NCBI GenBank assembly: GCA_016708955.1
Contig: JADJES010000003.1
Coordinates: 186,001-250,000 of the forward strand
Direction of reading: 5' to 3'
DNA length: 64,000 nt
From: Nitrosomonas sp.
GTDB lineage: Bacteria; Pseudomonadota; Gammaproteobacteria; Burkholderiales; Nitrosomonadaceae
How positions within the stretch are numbered: position 1 is the stretch's first letter; each line of letters starts with the position of its first letter. Positions 1-9,582 of the stretch are shown piece after piece. The notes under the pieces are model-generated. The model saw only the letters and a list, made by a program, of their open reading frames with translations, did no database searches and was not told where the DNA came from. A program made the position numbers and the translations under genes.

Positions 1-1
1 C

Positions 2-31
2 TTGGAATCCATAGATGATCGTGAAATTTGA
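2..31 (+). CDS. Possible C-terminal tail of an upstream gene
   Basis: Only one forward frame is open from the window edge. It gives nine codons (LESIDDREI) and a TGA at 29-31. In betaproteobacteria the gene before an NtrX-type regulator is usually the sensor kinase NtrY, so this could be its last residues. Nine residues cannot be assigned to a family, so this is inference from position only. Confidence 0.3.
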   Translation: MESIDDREI

Positions 32-78
32 CAGTTATCGATAAGCTGATTGGATTTCGTTAGCGGAGAGAATTCTAA

Positions 79-1341
79 ATGATAACAAACAATACAATAC
101 TTGTTGTTGATGACGAAATTGGCATACGCGAATTGCTGTCTGAAATTTTGCGTGATGAAGGCTATCGTGTGGCGTTGGCAGAGAATGCTGAGCAAGCACG
201 AATCTGGCGAAGTCAAACGCGTCCGGATCTGGTGTTGCTGGATATCTGGATGCCTGATACCGATGGTATTACACTGCTGAAAGATTGGGCTAGTAACGGC
301 ATGCTGACGATGCCAGTGGTCATGATGTCTGGGCATGGCACTATCGATACAGCGGTCGAAGCGACCCGCATTGGTGCATTTGGTTATTTGGAGAAACCAA
401 TTCCGCTGCAAAAATTACTGAGTACTGTCAGTAAGGCCTTGCGAGGGGGGCAAAGTAAGCAGCAATCAACACTTTCTCTCGCCAGTTTGGGTAAAGGTGC
501 TTTGATTGCAGATCTTAGGAAAAGATTGGAACAAGTCGCAAATCTGAAAACGCCTTTACTGCTGATGGGAGAACCGGGGACTGGCGCGGAGATCTGTGCG
601 CGTTTTATGCATCGTCCTAATACACCTTGGGTGGAGCCAGAGACATTGGCGTCGCTAGCTGAATCACCGCTCGATTTGCTGGAACTTGCGCGTGGCGGCC
701 TGTTATTTCTAAAAGATGTAGGTGAAATCAGTAAATTGGCGCAGAAGGGTTTGTTGTTATTGTTTAGCAAGCTGGATAAATATAACGTGCGGTTGGTTTG
801 TGCGACATCTCAGCCATTGGCGGAGTTAACGGCGCAAGGCGTTTATCATCCCAAATTATACGAAGTGCTGAGCAGCTTAAGTATAGGTATTCCGGCATTG
901 AGAGCGCACCGGGAGGATATTCCTGATTTGGCCGGTCAAATTTTGTCGCGTTTTGTTGAATCGGGGGAGGCTTCATCAGTCTTGCAGTTCAGCACTGCGG
1001 CGCTTAACTGCTTACGGAATTATGATTGGCCGGGTAATCTTACGCAGCTGACAGGTGTCGTGCATTCTTTGGCATTGACATGTACCGGTGATGAAATCTC
1101 GGCTGAAGCCGTTCAACAGGCGATGGTTTTTCCGGAATCGACTTCCACATCTGTTGCTCCTGAAATTCCTCTGGATCTTTCATTGCGTGAAGCACGTGAT
1201 TTGTTTGAGAAAACTTATTTTGAAAGATTAATCGACCAAGAGAGCGGTAATATGACGCGTGTGGCTGACAGGGCTGGATTGGAGCGTACACATCTTTATC
1301 GGAAAATAAAATTATTGGGAATTAAATTGCGGGGAAACTGA
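79..1341 (+). CDS. ntrX: NtrX-like response regulator with degenerate sigma54-activator domain
   Basis: Cytoplasmic two-component response regulator of 420 aa. The N-terminal receiver (about 1-120) has the acidic pair D11/D12, the phosphorylatable Asp at about 55 (LLDIWMPD) and the conserved Lys at about 106 (LEKP), and closely resembles betaproteobacterial NtrX. The central part (about 140-350) has an AAA+ shape but looks inactive. The P-loop reads GEPGTGAE, where active members have GESGTGKE, so the Walker Lys is missing. The GAFTGA loop that contacts sigma54 is absent. A Fis-type helix-turn-helix ends the protein (about 380-420, RTHLYRKIKLLGI). The start is supported by GGAGAG about 9 bases upstream. 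It may regulate by DNA binding rather than by activating sigma54 polymerase. The partner kinase would lie upstream of the window. Confidence 0.8.
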   Translation: MITNNTILVVDDEIGIRELLSEILRDEGYRVALAENAEQARIWRSQTRPDLVLLDIWMPDTDGITLLKDWASNGMLTMPVVMMSGHGTIDTAVEATRIGAFGYLEKPIPLQKLLSTVSKALRGGQSKQQSTLSLASLGKGALIADLRKRLEQVANLKTPLLLMGEPGTGAEICARFMHRPNTPWVEPETLASLAESPLDLLELARGGLLFLKDVGEISKLAQKGLLLLFSKLDKYNVRLVCATSQPLAELTAQGVYHPKLYEVLSSLSIGIPALRAHREDIPDLAGQILSRFVESGEASSVLQFSTAALNCLRNYDWPGNLTQLTGVVHSLALTCTGDEISAEAVQQAMVFPESTSTSVAPEIPLDLSLREARDLFEKTYFERLIDQESGNMTRVADRAGLERTHLYRKIKLLGIKLRGN

Positions 1342-1482
1342 TTCTATAAGAAAATTTTGCTGCTACTGGATTGGTTTTGTGCGAAAAATAATAGATAATA
1401 CTAACTTTTCCGCCGATGCATAGCATATGAATATGCAGACCGGCCATTTCTGTTTATTGAAAATATAAGGGAGTTAGTATCA

Positions 1483-3498
1483 ATGGGTACATTCAAGGAT
1501 TTTGACGCGCCGGTGTTTAAAGATTTGACCAGTGCGATTCGCGCATTGGCGATGGATGCTGTGCAAAAAGCCAATTCTGGTCACCCCGGTATGCCAATGG
1601 GTATGGCTGAAATTGCTGAGGTGCTGTGGATTCATCATCTGCGTCATAATCCTGGCAACCCGGAGTGGGTCGATCGTGACCGGTTCGTTCTTTCCAATGG
1701 GCACGGGTCCATGTTGATCTATGCCTTATTACATTTGACCGGCTACGATTTGCCAATGGAAGAAATTAAGCGTTTCCGGCAGTTTCATTCAAAGACGCCT
1801 GGGCATCCGGAATATGGTTATACTCCTGGTGTAGAAACAACAACAGGTCCATTAGGTCAGGGTATTACTAATGCGGTAGGCATGGCGTTGGCAGAAAAGG
1901 TGCTGGCCGCTGAATTTAACCGTCCTGGTTATAATATTGTGGATCACCATACCTATGTTTTCCTGGGTGATGGCTGTTTGATGGAAGGCATTTCGCACGA
2001 AGCTTGCTCCCTGGCAGGTACTTTGGGTTTAGGCAAACTAATCTGTTTTTATGATGATAATGGTATTTCCATTGATGGTCATGTGGAAGGCTGGTTTACT
2101 GATGATACGCCAAAGCGATTTGAGTCTTATGGCTGGCATGTTGTGCCCAATGTCAACGGCCATGATCCAGTGGCAATTGAAGCGGCGATTGAAGCTGCCA
2201 AGCAGGTAAATAATAAACCATCGATGATTTGTTGCAAAACGGTTATCGGATTGGGCTCGCCGAATATGGCCAATACCCATTCAGTGCATGGTGCCGCGTT
2301 AGGTGACGTAGAAATCGCAGCTGCGCGTCCGCACATTGGCTGGCATCACGCGCCTTTCGAAATCCCGCAAGAAGTTTATAGTGCATGGGATGCAAGAGCA
2401 AAAGGTCAGAAACTTGAGGCTGAGTGGGGTCAGAAATTTTCTGAATACTCAGAAAAATATCCAGCTGAATCTGCCGAATTTAACCGGCGCATGGCAGGGG
2501 ATTTACCTGCAAACTGGCGCAGTCATGTCGACAGTGTTATCAATCAAGTGAATGCAAAAGCAGAAACGATTGCCAGCCGCAAAGCCTCGCAAAACGCGAT
2601 TGAAGGCTTGGCGCCAATTCTTCCGGAATTGATTGGCGGCTCTGCGGATTTGGCAGGATCTAATTTGACTTTATGGTCAGGTTCTAAGGGAATTAGCCAG
2701 AAAAACGGTGGAAATTATGTCTACTACGGTGTGCGTGAATTTGGCATGAGTGCCATGATGAACGGATTGTCGTTACATGGCGGTTTGATTCCTTATGGTG
2801 CCACATTCTTGATGTTTTCTGAATATGCCCGTAATGCGCTACGCATGGCTGCATTGATGAAAATTCGCAATATTTTCGTATTTACCCATGATTCCATCGG
2901 CTTGGGTGAGGATGGTCCGACGCATCAACCCGTAGAACAAACAGCCACATTGCGTTATATCCCCAACATGGATGTATGGCGGCCTTGTGATACCGTCGAA
3001 TCAACGGTTTCTTGGGCGCGTGCCATCGAACGTAAAGATGGTCCTTCAATATTAATTTTTAGTCGTCAGAATCTGCCATTTCAGAAACGGGATGCAGCTA
3101 CGATCAAATCGATTGATAAGGGTGGCTATGTTTTGTCAGAAGCAGGCAATGGGAAAGCACAAGCTATTCTGATTGCTACAGGCTCAGAGATGGGTCTGGC
3201 TATGAATGCACAAAAAGCACTGGCTGAAGAGGGTATTCATGTGCGCGTTGTTTCCATGCCGTGCACGAATGTATTCGATCGTCAGGAACCCTCTTACAAG
3301 GACAGTGTTTTGACAAAAGGCGTTAAGCGAGTTGCCATAGAGGCGGGCGTGACAGATTTCTGGCGTAAATACGTCGGTCTGGATGGCGGAGTAGTGGGTA
3401 TGGATACCTTTGGTGAGTCGGCACCTGCAGATGTTTTATTTAAGCATTTTGGTTTTACCGTCGAGAACGTCCTCAAGACAGTAAAAAGTATCCTCTAA
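1483..3498 (+). CDS. tkt: Transketolase
   Basis: Thiamine-diphosphate enzyme that moves two-carbon ketol units between sugar phosphates in the Calvin and pentose-phosphate pathways. The 671-aa length is normal. Visible landmarks are the N-terminal NSGHPGMPMG block, the thiamine-binding GDGCLMEG motif followed by a downstream Asn, and the TK signature GEDGPTHQPVEQ in the pyrimidine-binding domain. The C-terminal transketolase domain is intact. The start follows AAGGGAG about 9 bases upstream. It is the first gene of a same-strand run tkt-gap-pgk-pyk-fba, so a role in CO2 fixation is likely in an autotroph. No cbbR or RuBisCO gene is nearby. Confidence 0.97.
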   Translation: MGTFKDFDAPVFKDLTSAIRALAMDAVQKANSGHPGMPMGMAEIAEVLWIHHLRHNPGNPEWVDRDRFVLSNGHGSMLIYALLHLTGYDLPMEEIKRFRQFHSKTPGHPEYGYTPGVETTTGPLGQGITNAVGMALAEKVLAAEFNRPGYNIVDHHTYVFLGDGCLMEGISHEACSLAGTLGLGKLICFYDDNGISIDGHVEGWFTDDTPKRFESYGWHVVPNVNGHDPVAIEAAIEAAKQVNNKPSMICCKTVIGLGSPNMANTHSVHGAALGDVEIAAARPHIGWHHAPFEIPQEVYSAWDARAKGQKLEAEWGQKFSEYSEKYPAESAEFNRRMAGDLPANWRSHVDSVINQVNAKAETIASRKASQNAIEGLAPILPELIGGSADLAGSNLTLWSGSKGISQKNGGNYVYYGVREFGMSAMMNGLSLHGGLIPYGATFLMFSEYARNALRMAALMKIRNIFVFTHDSIGLGEDGPTHQPVEQTATLRYIPNMDVWRPCDTVESTVSWARAIERKDGPSILIFSRQNLPFQKRDAATIKSIDKGGYVLSEAGNGKAQAILIATGSEMGLAMNAQKALAEEGIHVRVVSMPCTNVFDRQEPSYKDSVLTKGVKRVAIEAGVTDFWRKYVGLDGGVVGMDTFGESAPADVLFKHFGFTVENVLKTVKSIL

Positions 3499-3578
3499 TC
3501 GAATTTATGATTAAAGCAGTTGAGTGAATTTGTGTATTCACCTGAAAGCAACAAGTTTCTTATTTAAGGAGTTTTGGT

Positions 3579-4577
3579 ATGACAATTAAGGTTGGTATTA
3601 ATGGGTTTGGTCGTATTGGGCGTATGGTATTCCGCTCTGCGGTACAGAATTTTCCAGATATCGAAATCGTCGCTATTAATGATTTGTTAGAGCCGGATTA
3701 TCTGGCTTATATGTTAAAACATGATTCGGTACATGGCCGTTTCCAGGGCGACATCGCGATCGATGGAAATACACTGGTCGTCAATGGTAAAAGAATTCGG
3801 TTGACAGCGATTAAAGATCCGGCTGATCTGAAATGGAATGAAGTGGGTGCAGAAGTCGTGGTTGAGTCGACTGGTCTGTTTCTAACCAAGGAAACCTGTG
3901 AAAAGCATTTGGTAGCAGGCGCCAAGAAGGTCATTATGTCAGCGCCTTCCAAGGATGATACGCCAATGTTTGTTTATGGTGTGAATGATAAATCTTACAA
4001 AGGTGAAAGCATTATTTCCAATGCTTCTTGTACCACGAATTGCTTGGCACCGATTGCTAAGGTACTGAATGATAAATGGGGCATTAAGCGCGGGCTGATG
4101 ACCACGGTTCATGCCGCAACAGCGACACAAAAAACGGTGGATGGCCCATCCAATAAAGACTGGCGCGGTGGCCGCGGTATTCTGGAAAATATCATTCCAT
4201 CTTCAACGGGTGCTGCCAAAGCAGTGGGTGTCGTGATTCCTGAATTGAACAAGAAGCTAACCGGTATGGCTTTCCGTGTTCCAACATCGGATGTATCTGT
4301 TGTGGATTTGACGGTTGAGCTGGAAAAAGATGCATCCTATGATGAAATTTGTAAAGCGATGAAGGATGCTTCCGAAGGTTCAATGAAGGGCGTACTGGGT
4401 TACACCGACCAAAAAGTCGTATCCACCGATTTCCGTGGTGAAAGCTGCACCTCCATTTTTGATGCGGAAGCGGGCATGGCTTTAGATAAAAGCTTTGTTA
4501 AAGTAGTCGCATGGTATGACAACGAATGGGGTTATTCCACCAAAGTGCTGGAGATGGTTCGTACTGTTGCAAAGTAG
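3579..4577 (+). CDS. gap: Glyceraldehyde-3-phosphate dehydrogenase
   Basis: Interconverts glyceraldehyde-3-phosphate and 1,3-bisphosphoglycerate (332 aa, normal length). The Rossmann motif GINGFGRIGR is at residues 7-16. The catalytic Cys is at about 151 within ASCTTNCLAP, and the substrate-binding region includes HAATATQ. A strong AAGGAG site lies 8 bases before the ATG. The gene lies 80 bp after tkt. A stem-loop at 4657-4690 separates it from pgk, so the run may be transcribed in more than one unit. Confidence 0.97.
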   Translation: MTIKVGINGFGRIGRMVFRSAVQNFPDIEIVAINDLLEPDYLAYMLKHDSVHGRFQGDIAIDGNTLVVNGKRIRLTAIKDPADLKWNEVGAEVVVESTGLFLTKETCEKHLVAGAKKVIMSAPSKDDTPMFVYGVNDKSYKGESIISNASCTTNCLAPIAKVLNDKWGIKRGLMTTVHAATATQKTVDGPSNKDWRGGRGILENIIPSSTGAAKAVGVVIPELNKKLTGMAFRVPTSDVSVVDLTVELEKDASYDEICKAMKDASEGSMKGVLGYTDQKVVSTDFRGESCTSIFDAEAGMALDKSFVKVVAWYDNEWGYSTKVLEMVRTVAK

Positions 4578-4656
4578 TTTTGTATTTGAAGATACGTGGT
4601 TAAGAAAAATAGAATCTTGATTGCTATCTGACTTAATATTCAATTCGTTAAGACAT

Positions 4657-4690
4657 AAAGGGTAGCGTTTGCTATCCTTTATATTTTCTT
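4657..4690 (+). terminator. Stem-loop between gap and pgk
   Basis: The arms AAAGGGTAGC (4657-4666) and GCTATCCTTT (4671-4680) pair over ten positions with one G-U pair. The loop is GTTT and a T-rich stretch follows. This is a plausible intrinsic terminator or attenuator. It lies only about 30 bp before the pgk start, so partial read-through is possible. Confidence 0.6.
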
Positions 4691-4712
4691 AAAGACAATT
4701 TTGGAGCTTACC

Positions 4713-5891
4713 GTGTCTGTTATTAAACTTGTTGACCTTGATCTGAAAGGTAAGCGTGTATTTATACGCGCTGATCTGAATGTGCCTGTGAAGGATGGTA
4801 AAGTGACATCGGATGCACGCATTACCGCCTCAATGGCGACGATTAATCATTGCCTTAAACAAGGCGCCAAAGTGATGGTCACATCTCATCTGGGCCGTCC
4901 TGAAGAAGGTGTGTGGGCAGAGGAAAATTCACTGAAACCGGTCGCGGATAATATTGCAGGCCGTTTAAATAAGCCCGTGCGTTTAATCCGTGACTGGGTC
5001 GATGGCGGTTTTGATGTGGCCGATGGAGAATTGGTGGTGCTGGAAAATTGCCGCATCAATAAAGGTGAAAAGAAAAATTTAGAAGATACTGCACAAAAGT
5101 ATGCGAAATTATGCGATGTCTTTGTGATGGATGCGTTTGGCACCGCGCACCGCGCTGAAGCCTCAACCCATGGTATCGCCAAATATGCGCCAGTGGCTTG
5201 CGCGGGTATTCTGCTTACCGAAGAGCTGGAAGCATTGACCAAAGCTTTGTTGAATCCGGCGCGTCCAATGGTTGCGATTGTCGGCGGTTCCAAAGTTTCA
5301 ACCAAACTGACAGTGCTCGAGTCGTTATCTGAGAAAGTTGATCAGTTGGTTGTGGGTGGGGGTATTGCCAATACTTTCCTGAAAGCAACCGGTAAAAATG
5401 TCGGCAAGTCATTGTGTGAAGATGATCTGGTTCCAACGGCCAAGGTGCTGATGGATAAAATGACTAAACGTAATGCATCGATTCCCATCGCAGTTGATGT
5501 GGTGGTGGGTAAAAAATTTGATGCCAACGAACCTGCGGTATTGAAAGATGCGGGTAATGTGAGTGACGACGACATGATTTTTGATATTGGCCCCAAAAGT
5601 GCACAAGAATTGGTGGATATTATCATGCGTGCGGGAACAGTTGTTTGGAACGGTCCGGTGGGTGTATTTGAATTTGATCAGTTTGGAGCAGGGACTGAGA
5701 AGATCGCAAGGGCAATTGCGGAAACGAGCGCTTTTACGCTAGCGGGTGGGGGTGATACGATTGCAGCGATTCAGAAATATGATATCTATGACAAAATATC
5801 CTATATATCAACGGCAGGTGGTGCATTTCTCGAATTCTTAGAGGGTAAAAAATTACCCGCGGTAGAAATATTAGAAACACGTGCTAACTAA
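4713..5891 (+). CDS. pgk: Phosphoglycerate kinase
   Basis: Transfers phosphate between 1,3-bisphosphoglycerate and ADP, a shared step of glycolysis and the Calvin cycle. From the GTG at 4713 the protein has 392 aa. This start is preferred over the in-frame TTG at 4701 because GGAG at 4703-4706 lies six bases before the GTG, and the TTG itself overlaps that site. The motifs RADLNVP near the N terminus, SHLGRP (substrate Arg), the nucleotide-binding GGSKVSTK and the late GGGDTIAA loop are all present. The stop is 15 bp before pyk. Confidence 0.96.
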   Translation: MSVIKLVDLDLKGKRVFIRADLNVPVKDGKVTSDARITASMATINHCLKQGAKVMVTSHLGRPEEGVWAEENSLKPVADNIAGRLNKPVRLIRDWVDGGFDVADGELVVLENCRINKGEKKNLEDTAQKYAKLCDVFVMDAFGTAHRAEASTHGIAKYAPVACAGILLTEELEALTKALLNPARPMVAIVGGSKVSTKLTVLESLSEKVDQLVVGGGIANTFLKATGKNVGKSLCEDDLVPTAKVLMDKMTKRNASIPIAVDVVVGKKFDANEPAVLKDAGNVSDDDMIFDIGPKSAQELVDIIMRAGTVVWNGPVGVFEFDQFGAGTEKIARAIAETSAFTLAGGGDTIAAIQKYDIYDKISYISTAGGAFLEFLEGKKLPAVEILETRAN

Positions 5892-5906
5892 TATCCAAGA
5901 GAGATA

Positions 5907-7358
5907 ATGATTCGAAGAACTAAAATTGTAGCAACACTCGGCCCTGCATGCAGTAATCCGAAAATACTGGATCGCATGATCCGGGCGGGTGTGGATGTTG
6001 TTCGGATTAATTTCTCTCACGGGACGCGTGAGCAACATATTGAGTTTGCAGAATTGACCCGCTCGTTGGCACGAGCGGCAGGCCTAACTGTCGGTGTTCT
6101 GGCTGATTTGCAAGGTCCTAAAATCCGTGTTGGCCGGTTCGAGCACGGAAAAATCAGGCTGGAAGTGGGGGATCCGTTCATTTTGGATGCGAATTGTGAG
6201 CTGGGTAATCAGGAAAGAGTCGGATTAGACTATAAAGAACTGCCGAACGATTTGGAAGCCGGTGCCACGCTGATGCTGGATGATGGCCGCATTGTGCTGA
6301 GTGTTTCGCACGTGAAAGGTCATCAAGTGTTCTGTATCGTTGAACAAGGCGGAATACTGTCGAACAATAAAGGCATCAATCGCAAAGGCGGCGGGCTGGG
6401 TGCGCCCGCACTGACGAGCAAGGATCTCGAGGATATCAAAACGGCTGCACTACTGGGCGCCGATTATTTGGCCGTTTCGTTTGTCCGTTCCGGTGATGAT
6501 ATCCGGCAGGCACGGGCACTGATGCAAGAGGCGGGCGGCAAAGGTATGATCATGGCGAAGATCGAGCGCTCAGAAGCCATTCTTGCGCTCGATGATATTG
6601 TGGAAGCATCCGATGCGATTATGGTGGCGCGCGGCGATCTGGCGGTTGAAGTTGGGGATGCCGCTGTCCCAGCCCTGCAAAAAAGAATGATTCGCTCCGC
6701 ACGCGGCAATAATAAGTTAGTTGTGACCGCAACGCAGATGATGGAATCGATGATTACTAATCCAATTCCAACGCGTGCTGAAGTATCGGATGTCGCTAAT
6801 GCGGTGTTGGATGGTACCGATGCGGTCATGCTGTCGGCAGAATCGGCGGCGGGTGAATATCCGGTGGAGGCGGTAGAGGCCATGGCACGCGTGTGTCTGG
6901 AGGCCGAAAAAGAATATTTGGTCAGTCATGACAAGCGGATGGCAAATACAAGTCCGGGCACGATTGAAGAAGCGATTGCCCGTGCCACCATGTTCACCGC
7001 CAGCGGGCTGCAGATTCGCGCGATTGCTGCTTTAACGCAGAGCGGTGTGACGGCATTGCTCATGTCGCGGAGAAGTTCCAAAGTGCCTATTTTTGCGCTG
7101 AGTCCCAATGAAGAAACGCGTCGCAGAGTGACGCTATTCAGAGGCGTTTACCCGGTGGAATTTGGCGAAGGGCTTAATGATCCGGAGATTATTCTCAATC
7201 TGGCTGAAGAAGAATTGCTACAGCGCGGTGTCGTGCGAAATGGTGATATCATGGTGATGACGATTGGTGAGCCGGTAGGTAAGTCAGGCGGCACCAATAC
7301 GATAAAGATTATCAAAGTCGGCGAGTGGAAATTAAGACAAGGTGTGGATGCCACGTAA
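5907..7358 (+). CDS. pyk: Pyruvate kinase
   Basis: Converts phosphoenolpyruvate and ADP to pyruvate and ATP (483 aa, normal for bacterial type II enzymes). The N-terminal RRTKIVATLGPA block, the active-site MAKIERSEA segment with the catalytic Lys, the metal-binding region around VARGDLAVEVG and the C-terminal regulatory domain ending with SGGTNTIKI can all be seen. AGAGAG lies just upstream of the ATG. It follows pgk by 15 bp and is probably cotranscribed with it. Confidence 0.96.
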   Translation: MIRRTKIVATLGPACSNPKILDRMIRAGVDVVRINFSHGTREQHIEFAELTRSLARAAGLTVGVLADLQGPKIRVGRFEHGKIRLEVGDPFILDANCELGNQERVGLDYKELPNDLEAGATLMLDDGRIVLSVSHVKGHQVFCIVEQGGILSNNKGINRKGGGLGAPALTSKDLEDIKTAALLGADYLAVSFVRSGDDIRQARALMQEAGGKGMIMAKIERSEAILALDDIVEASDAIMVARGDLAVEVGDAAVPALQKRMIRSARGNNKLVVTATQMMESMITNPIPTRAEVSDVANAVLDGTDAVMLSAESAAGEYPVEAVEAMARVCLEAEKEYLVSHDKRMANTSPGTIEEAIARATMFTASGLQIRAIAALTQSGVTALLMSRRSSKVPIFALSPNEETRRRVTLFRGVYPVEFGEGLNDPEIILNLAEEELLQRGVVRNGDIMVMTIGEPVGKSGGTNTIKIIKVGEWKLRQGVDAT

Positions 7359-7484
7359 ACTGACGGGCATGCATCCCGGTCTGGAATAACGATAGCAACG
7401 GTGAAAAGAATCAAATTTTTTAAAAGAACAAGCGTTTGTACTAAATCAGGATCACATTAAGATAATTTTTTGAAGGAGAATTAA

Positions 7485-8549
7485 ATGGCACTCGTATCAT
7501 TAAGACAACTACTCGATCACGCTGCAGAAAATGGCTATGGCTTACCTGCTTTTAACGTTAACAATCTGGAACAAATCCAGGCGATCATGCAGGCGGCTGA
7601 TGAATGCAATAGCCCGGTCATTATGCAGGGTTCTGCAGGTGCGAGGAAATATGCCGGTGAAGCATTTTTACGTCATCTCATTGAAGCAGCCGTTGAGTCC
7701 TATCCGCATATACCGATTGTCATGCATCAGGATCATGGCGCTTCACCATCGGTTTGCGTCAATGCAATCCGTAGCGGTTTCTCAAGCGTCATGATGGACG
7801 GCTCATTGCAAGCAGATGCCAAAACACCTTCCACCTACGAATACAACGTCAATGTTACAGCGGATGTTGTCAATATTGCGCATTCAGTCGGTGTTTCCGT
7901 TGAAGGTGAGCTGGGTTGCCTGGGTTCGTTGGAATCCGGCATGGGAGAAGCAGAAGATGGACATGGCGCAGAAGGTGTGTTGTCTCATGATCAATTGCTG
8001 ACCGATCCGGAAGAAGCTGCCGACTTTGTGCGCAAAACCGGTGTGGATGCCTTGGCGATCGCCATTGGAACTTCCCACGGCGCCTACAAATTTACGCGTA
8101 AACCAACGGGCGATATTCTGGCCATTCAACGCATCAAAGAGATCCATCAACGTATTCCCAATACCCATCTGGTGATGCACGGCTCCAGCTCAGTGCCACA
8201 AGAATGGCTGGATATCATCCGTCAATACGGTGGTGATATCAAAGAAACCTACGGCGTACCGGTGGAAGAAATCCAGCAAGGGATTAAGTATGGCGTGCGC
8301 AAAGTTAATATCGACACCGACATCCGCCTAGCCATGACCGGCGCAATCCGCCGCAGCCTGGAAAAAGACAAAAGCAATTTTGATCCGCGCAAATTCCTGA
8401 AAGAAGCCACTGCAGCCGCTAAAGACATTTGCAAAGCGCGCTTTGAAGCCTTCGGCTGTGCCGGACAGGCTGGTAAAATCAAACCGATTTCTCTGGAAAG
8501 TATGGCGAATCGCTATGCAAAAGGCGAGTTGAACGCCATTATCAAGTAA
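7485..8549 (+). CDS. fba: Class II fructose-bisphosphate aldolase
   Basis: Zinc-dependent aldolase joining dihydroxyacetone phosphate with glyceraldehyde-3-phosphate, and probably with erythrose-4-phosphate in the Calvin cycle. The length is 354 aa. Metal and catalytic motifs are visible: HQDHGASP (catalytic Asp and Zn His), ELGCLG, GTSHGAYKF and HGSSSVP. The long C-terminal region is typical of the CbbA-type subgroup of proteobacteria. AAGGAG lies about 9 bases before the ATG. A 12-bp perfect hairpin follows the gene. Confidence 0.96.
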   Translation: MALVSLRQLLDHAAENGYGLPAFNVNNLEQIQAIMQAADECNSPVIMQGSAGARKYAGEAFLRHLIEAAVESYPHIPIVMHQDHGASPSVCVNAIRSGFSSVMMDGSLQADAKTPSTYEYNVNVTADVVNIAHSVGVSVEGELGCLGSLESGMGEAEDGHGAEGVLSHDQLLTDPEEAADFVRKTGVDALAIAIGTSHGAYKFTRKPTGDILAIQRIKEIHQRIPNTHLVMHGSSSVPQEWLDIIRQYGGDIKETYGVPVEEIQQGIKYGVRKVNIDTDIRLAMTGAIRRSLEKDKSNFDPRKFLKEATAAAKDICKARFEAFGCAGQAGKIKPISLESMANRYAKGELNAIIK

Positions 8550-8575
8550 ATCAAACGAGCATATTATTCAATAAG

Positions 8576-8614
8576 CCTATGATTGATCGTGTGGCTTGCA
8601 TTATCAATCATAGG
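8576..8614 (+). terminator. Perfect 12-bp hairpin after fba
   Basis: CCTATGATTGAT (8576-8587) and ATCAATCATAGG (8603-8614) are exact reverse complements around a 15-base loop. No T-run follows, so it is not a classical intrinsic terminator. It may protect the fba mRNA 3' end or work with Rho. It marks the end of the carbon-metabolism run. Confidence 0.5.
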
Positions 8615-8656
8615 ATTCAGATCAGAAAGTTGCCGTAGTGTTTCCTATCTTCGCAC

Positions 8657-9498
8657 ATGCCTAGCGCAACAATCAAAATATTCCTGGTTCACGGAGATCC
8701 CAAGCGGCTTCGTACTGCGGAACTGTCGAACTGGACTGGAAAGGCTGTTGCCGGTCCCAGAAGTGAGTTTGAAGGTGTTTTTTCCCGTAAGGAATCAGGC
8801 AGTTCTGGAATTTATTTCCTAACGGGCACTGACCCAGAGTCCGGAAAACCAGCAATCTATGTCGGCGAAGCTGAGAGCATTCGTGATCGAATCAAAGCGC
8901 ACTTGGAAAAAGATTTCTGGAATCAAATCATCTTTTTTATCAGCAAAGACGAGAACTTAACTAAGGCGCACATACGCTATCTTGAAGGAAAGCTATAGAG
9001 CAGGCGCGCAAATCCGGGCGAGCCATGGTCACAAACGGTCAAAGTAGCGGAGCACGATTGCCAGAATCCGACAGAGAGGATATGGAAATATTTCTGGAGA
9101 AAATCAACCAGCTATTACCTGTTCTAGGAGTCGAGCTGCTAGTGCCAGCTGCAGCAAAAGCCGTGGCCGAATCAGAACACAAGGAACTGTTCTGCGAGAT
9201 AAAGGGAGTCAGAGCCGAGGGCCGTTTGGCGCCAAATGGCTTTGTAGTACTCAAGGATTCCCACGCGGTTCTAATCGACCGTGCCTCATCGGTAAAATGG
9301 CCTTGGGTAAAGAATATGCGACAGCGTCTAAAAGACGAAGGTGTATTGGAGACAAAAGGCGATTCTTTGGTGTTCACGAGTGATGCAGAGTTCACTAGCC
9401 CGAGTTCAGCGGCAGCGGTGATTCATGGCGGACATAATGGCCTTACCGCATGGAAGGACAAAAGCGGGAAAACTCTTAAGGAAATAGAATCTATATAA
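8657..9498 (+). pseudogene. GIY-YIG nuclease / DUF4357 protein, split by a one-base frameshift
   Basis: The first piece (8657-8998) encodes a GIY-YIG endonuclease-like domain: SGIYFLTG, then IYVGEAESIRDRIKAH, ending at YLEGKL and a TAG. The second piece (frame open through 9025-9498) carries a DUF4357-type C-terminal domain (SPSSAAAVIHGG, NGLTAWKD). The second frame is open back across the first stop and reads AIEQARKSGRAMV. Restoring one base in AAGCTATAGAG (8990-9000) joins them as EGKL-IEQARKSGRA, so these are one ~280-aa gene with a single-base deletion. Such proteins are usually accessory and of unknown role, sometimes linked to restriction or mobile DNA. A sequencing error is the alternative. 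Confidence 0.8.
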
Positions 9499-9582
9499 CC
9501 AATCATTGCACGGAACGCTGATCGATAAAGGCTCGCAGGTTATTTAAATGCTAAATTTGCGGTGTACTGTCAAAAATTAAGA

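Noticed and set aside
8583..8822. 79-codon plus-strand ORF overlapping the GIY-YIG gene
   Set aside because: It is the out-of-frame shadow of the hairpin and the GIY-YIG coding sequence, with no start signal.
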